Positions 63,634 through 64,000 of a stretch of DNA of 64,000 nt are shown one piece after another. Position 1 is the first letter of the stretch. Each line of letters starts with the position of its first letter. The position numbers were made by a program, and so were the translations under genes. The stretch comes from Gimesia sp. (GTDB lineage Bacteria; Planctomycetota; Planctomycetia; Planctomycetales; Planctomycetaceae): positions 1 through 64,000 of the forward strand of contig PAJV01000044.1 in NCBI GenBank assembly GCA_002706765.1. The letters are read 5' to 3'. The notes under the pieces are model-generated. The model worked only from the letters and a program-made list of their open reading frames with translations, was not told the origin of the DNA and ran no database searches.

Positions 63634-64000
63634 CCGCTGTCGCTCCCCAATTGCCTGCACTCAGGAAAATGGTCATTTGGCGTTATACTAAAGTTTATAC
63701 TCAGGGCGATCGGCGCCTGATTGACTCAACGATATGGCTTTACATTAGTAATAACTGTTATTTACTCAGAACCGGTTATCCTTAACCGGTTCCCGGCTTC
63801 CTGTTTTCCACGTATCAGCTCGCCACGTTCCTGTCACAATCAAGGAAAAAACCACCGGCTTTTCGAATTCTTCGAACGTAATTCGGGTAGATACACATCA
63901 CTTTGTATTGTTTGTATCGGCTAATCGTGAAATCAGGATTAGAGTGGTTCCACTAATTTTTACCCTTTCCTCTCTCAAGTTGAGGGGAAACACTTAGTTA
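63634..64000. other. Region upstream of the secretin gene, window edge
   Basis: This 367-base stretch precedes the secretin gene and contains its promoter, plus the AACCGGTT inverted repeat listed separately. It is A/T-rich near 63690-63765. No complete gene is visible; an upstream Tad gene such as cpaB would have to begin beyond the window. Confidence 0.45.
63769..63792. promoter_or_regulatory. Double AACCGGTT inverted repeat, possible operator
   Basis: GAACCGGTTA (63769-63778) and its exact reverse complement TAACCGGTTC (63783-63792) are separated by TCCT. Each half holds the self-palindrome AACCGGTT. The site lies about 136 bases upstream of the secretin start and could bind a dimeric regulator. 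A terminator is possible but no T-run follows. Confidence 0.5.

Overview
This 64 kb window looks like chromosomal DNA of a planctomycete, most like the Gimesia/Planctomycetaceae lineage. That is an inference from gene families and roughly 50% GC, not from a marker gene. The hallmarks are four DUF1559 proteins with prepilin-like N-termini, sulfatases, a DUF1501 relic, Ser/Thr kinase and formylglycine-generating-enzyme-like (FGE/SUMF1) modules fused to other domains, NPCBM, G8, kelch and EF-hand secreted proteins, a CehA/McbA-type metallohydrolase, and small carboxypeptidase-regulatory-like lipoproteins. Genes are spread over both strands in short operons. I see no rRNA, tRNA, CRISPR array, prophage or intact insertion sequence.

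Layout. 1-4.6 kb: an MFS transporter cut by the window edge, a decayed stretch holding the 3' ends of a DUF1501 gene and of an MFS gene (an ungapped, about 92% identical copy of the 3' end of the intact MFS gene at 3.3-4.6 kb), and a membrane-anchored J-like/FGE-like protein. 5.4-9.3 kb: a CoA-transferase/methylmalonyl-CoA decarboxylase (ScpB-like) pair and a second J-like/FGE-like paralogue. 9.4-21.9 kb: a sulfatase with a small membrane protein, two NPCBM-domain proteins, two DUF1559 genes, a choice-of-anchor I lipoprotein and a PQQ-type beta-propeller. 21.9-27.9 kb: a six-gene minus-strand cluster (TPR protein, two tiny overlapping genes, kelch/EF-hand protein, ApbE-DUF2271 fusion, PepSY-type membrane protein) that looks like an extracytoplasmic flavin/redox system. 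28.4-34.4 kb: a Tat-exported asparaginase-family hydrolase, an APC permease, a sulfatase with an in-frame stop inside its signal peptide, and a GH43-like propeller. 34.5-43.9 kb: a 1531-residue multidomain Ser/Thr kinase, a repeat lipoprotein, a G8/CEMIP-like beta-helix protein and a DUF1559/lipoprotein pair. 45.6-49.4 kb: two small immunity-like genes (ComJ family and an EF-Tu-domain-like protein) with no toxin, an HpnD-like squalene/phytoene synthase and a fourth DUF1559 gene. 49.4-56 kb: a CehA-type metallohydrolase with inserted EF-hands, a lipoprotein aldose epimerase, an ECF sigma/anti-sigma pair and a GNAT acetyltransferase. 56.4-64 kb: dnaA, then a minus-strand group of a Tad/Flp-type outer-membrane secretin, an OmpA-like lipoprotein and a TPR lipoprotein with a very long Q/N-rich tail.

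Recurring themes. Most products are secreted, lipid-anchored or membrane-bound and many carry carbohydrate- or calcium-binding modules, consistent with polysaccharide degradation and envelope biology. Several intergenic palindromes lie in gaps between convergent genes and may act as bidirectional terminators or REP-like elements. Gene decay is visible at five or six places (DUF1501 and MFS relics, headless lipoprotein tail, sulfatase nonsense codon, an unidentified relic near 20.2 kb). Family assignments come from reading the translations; no database search was run.
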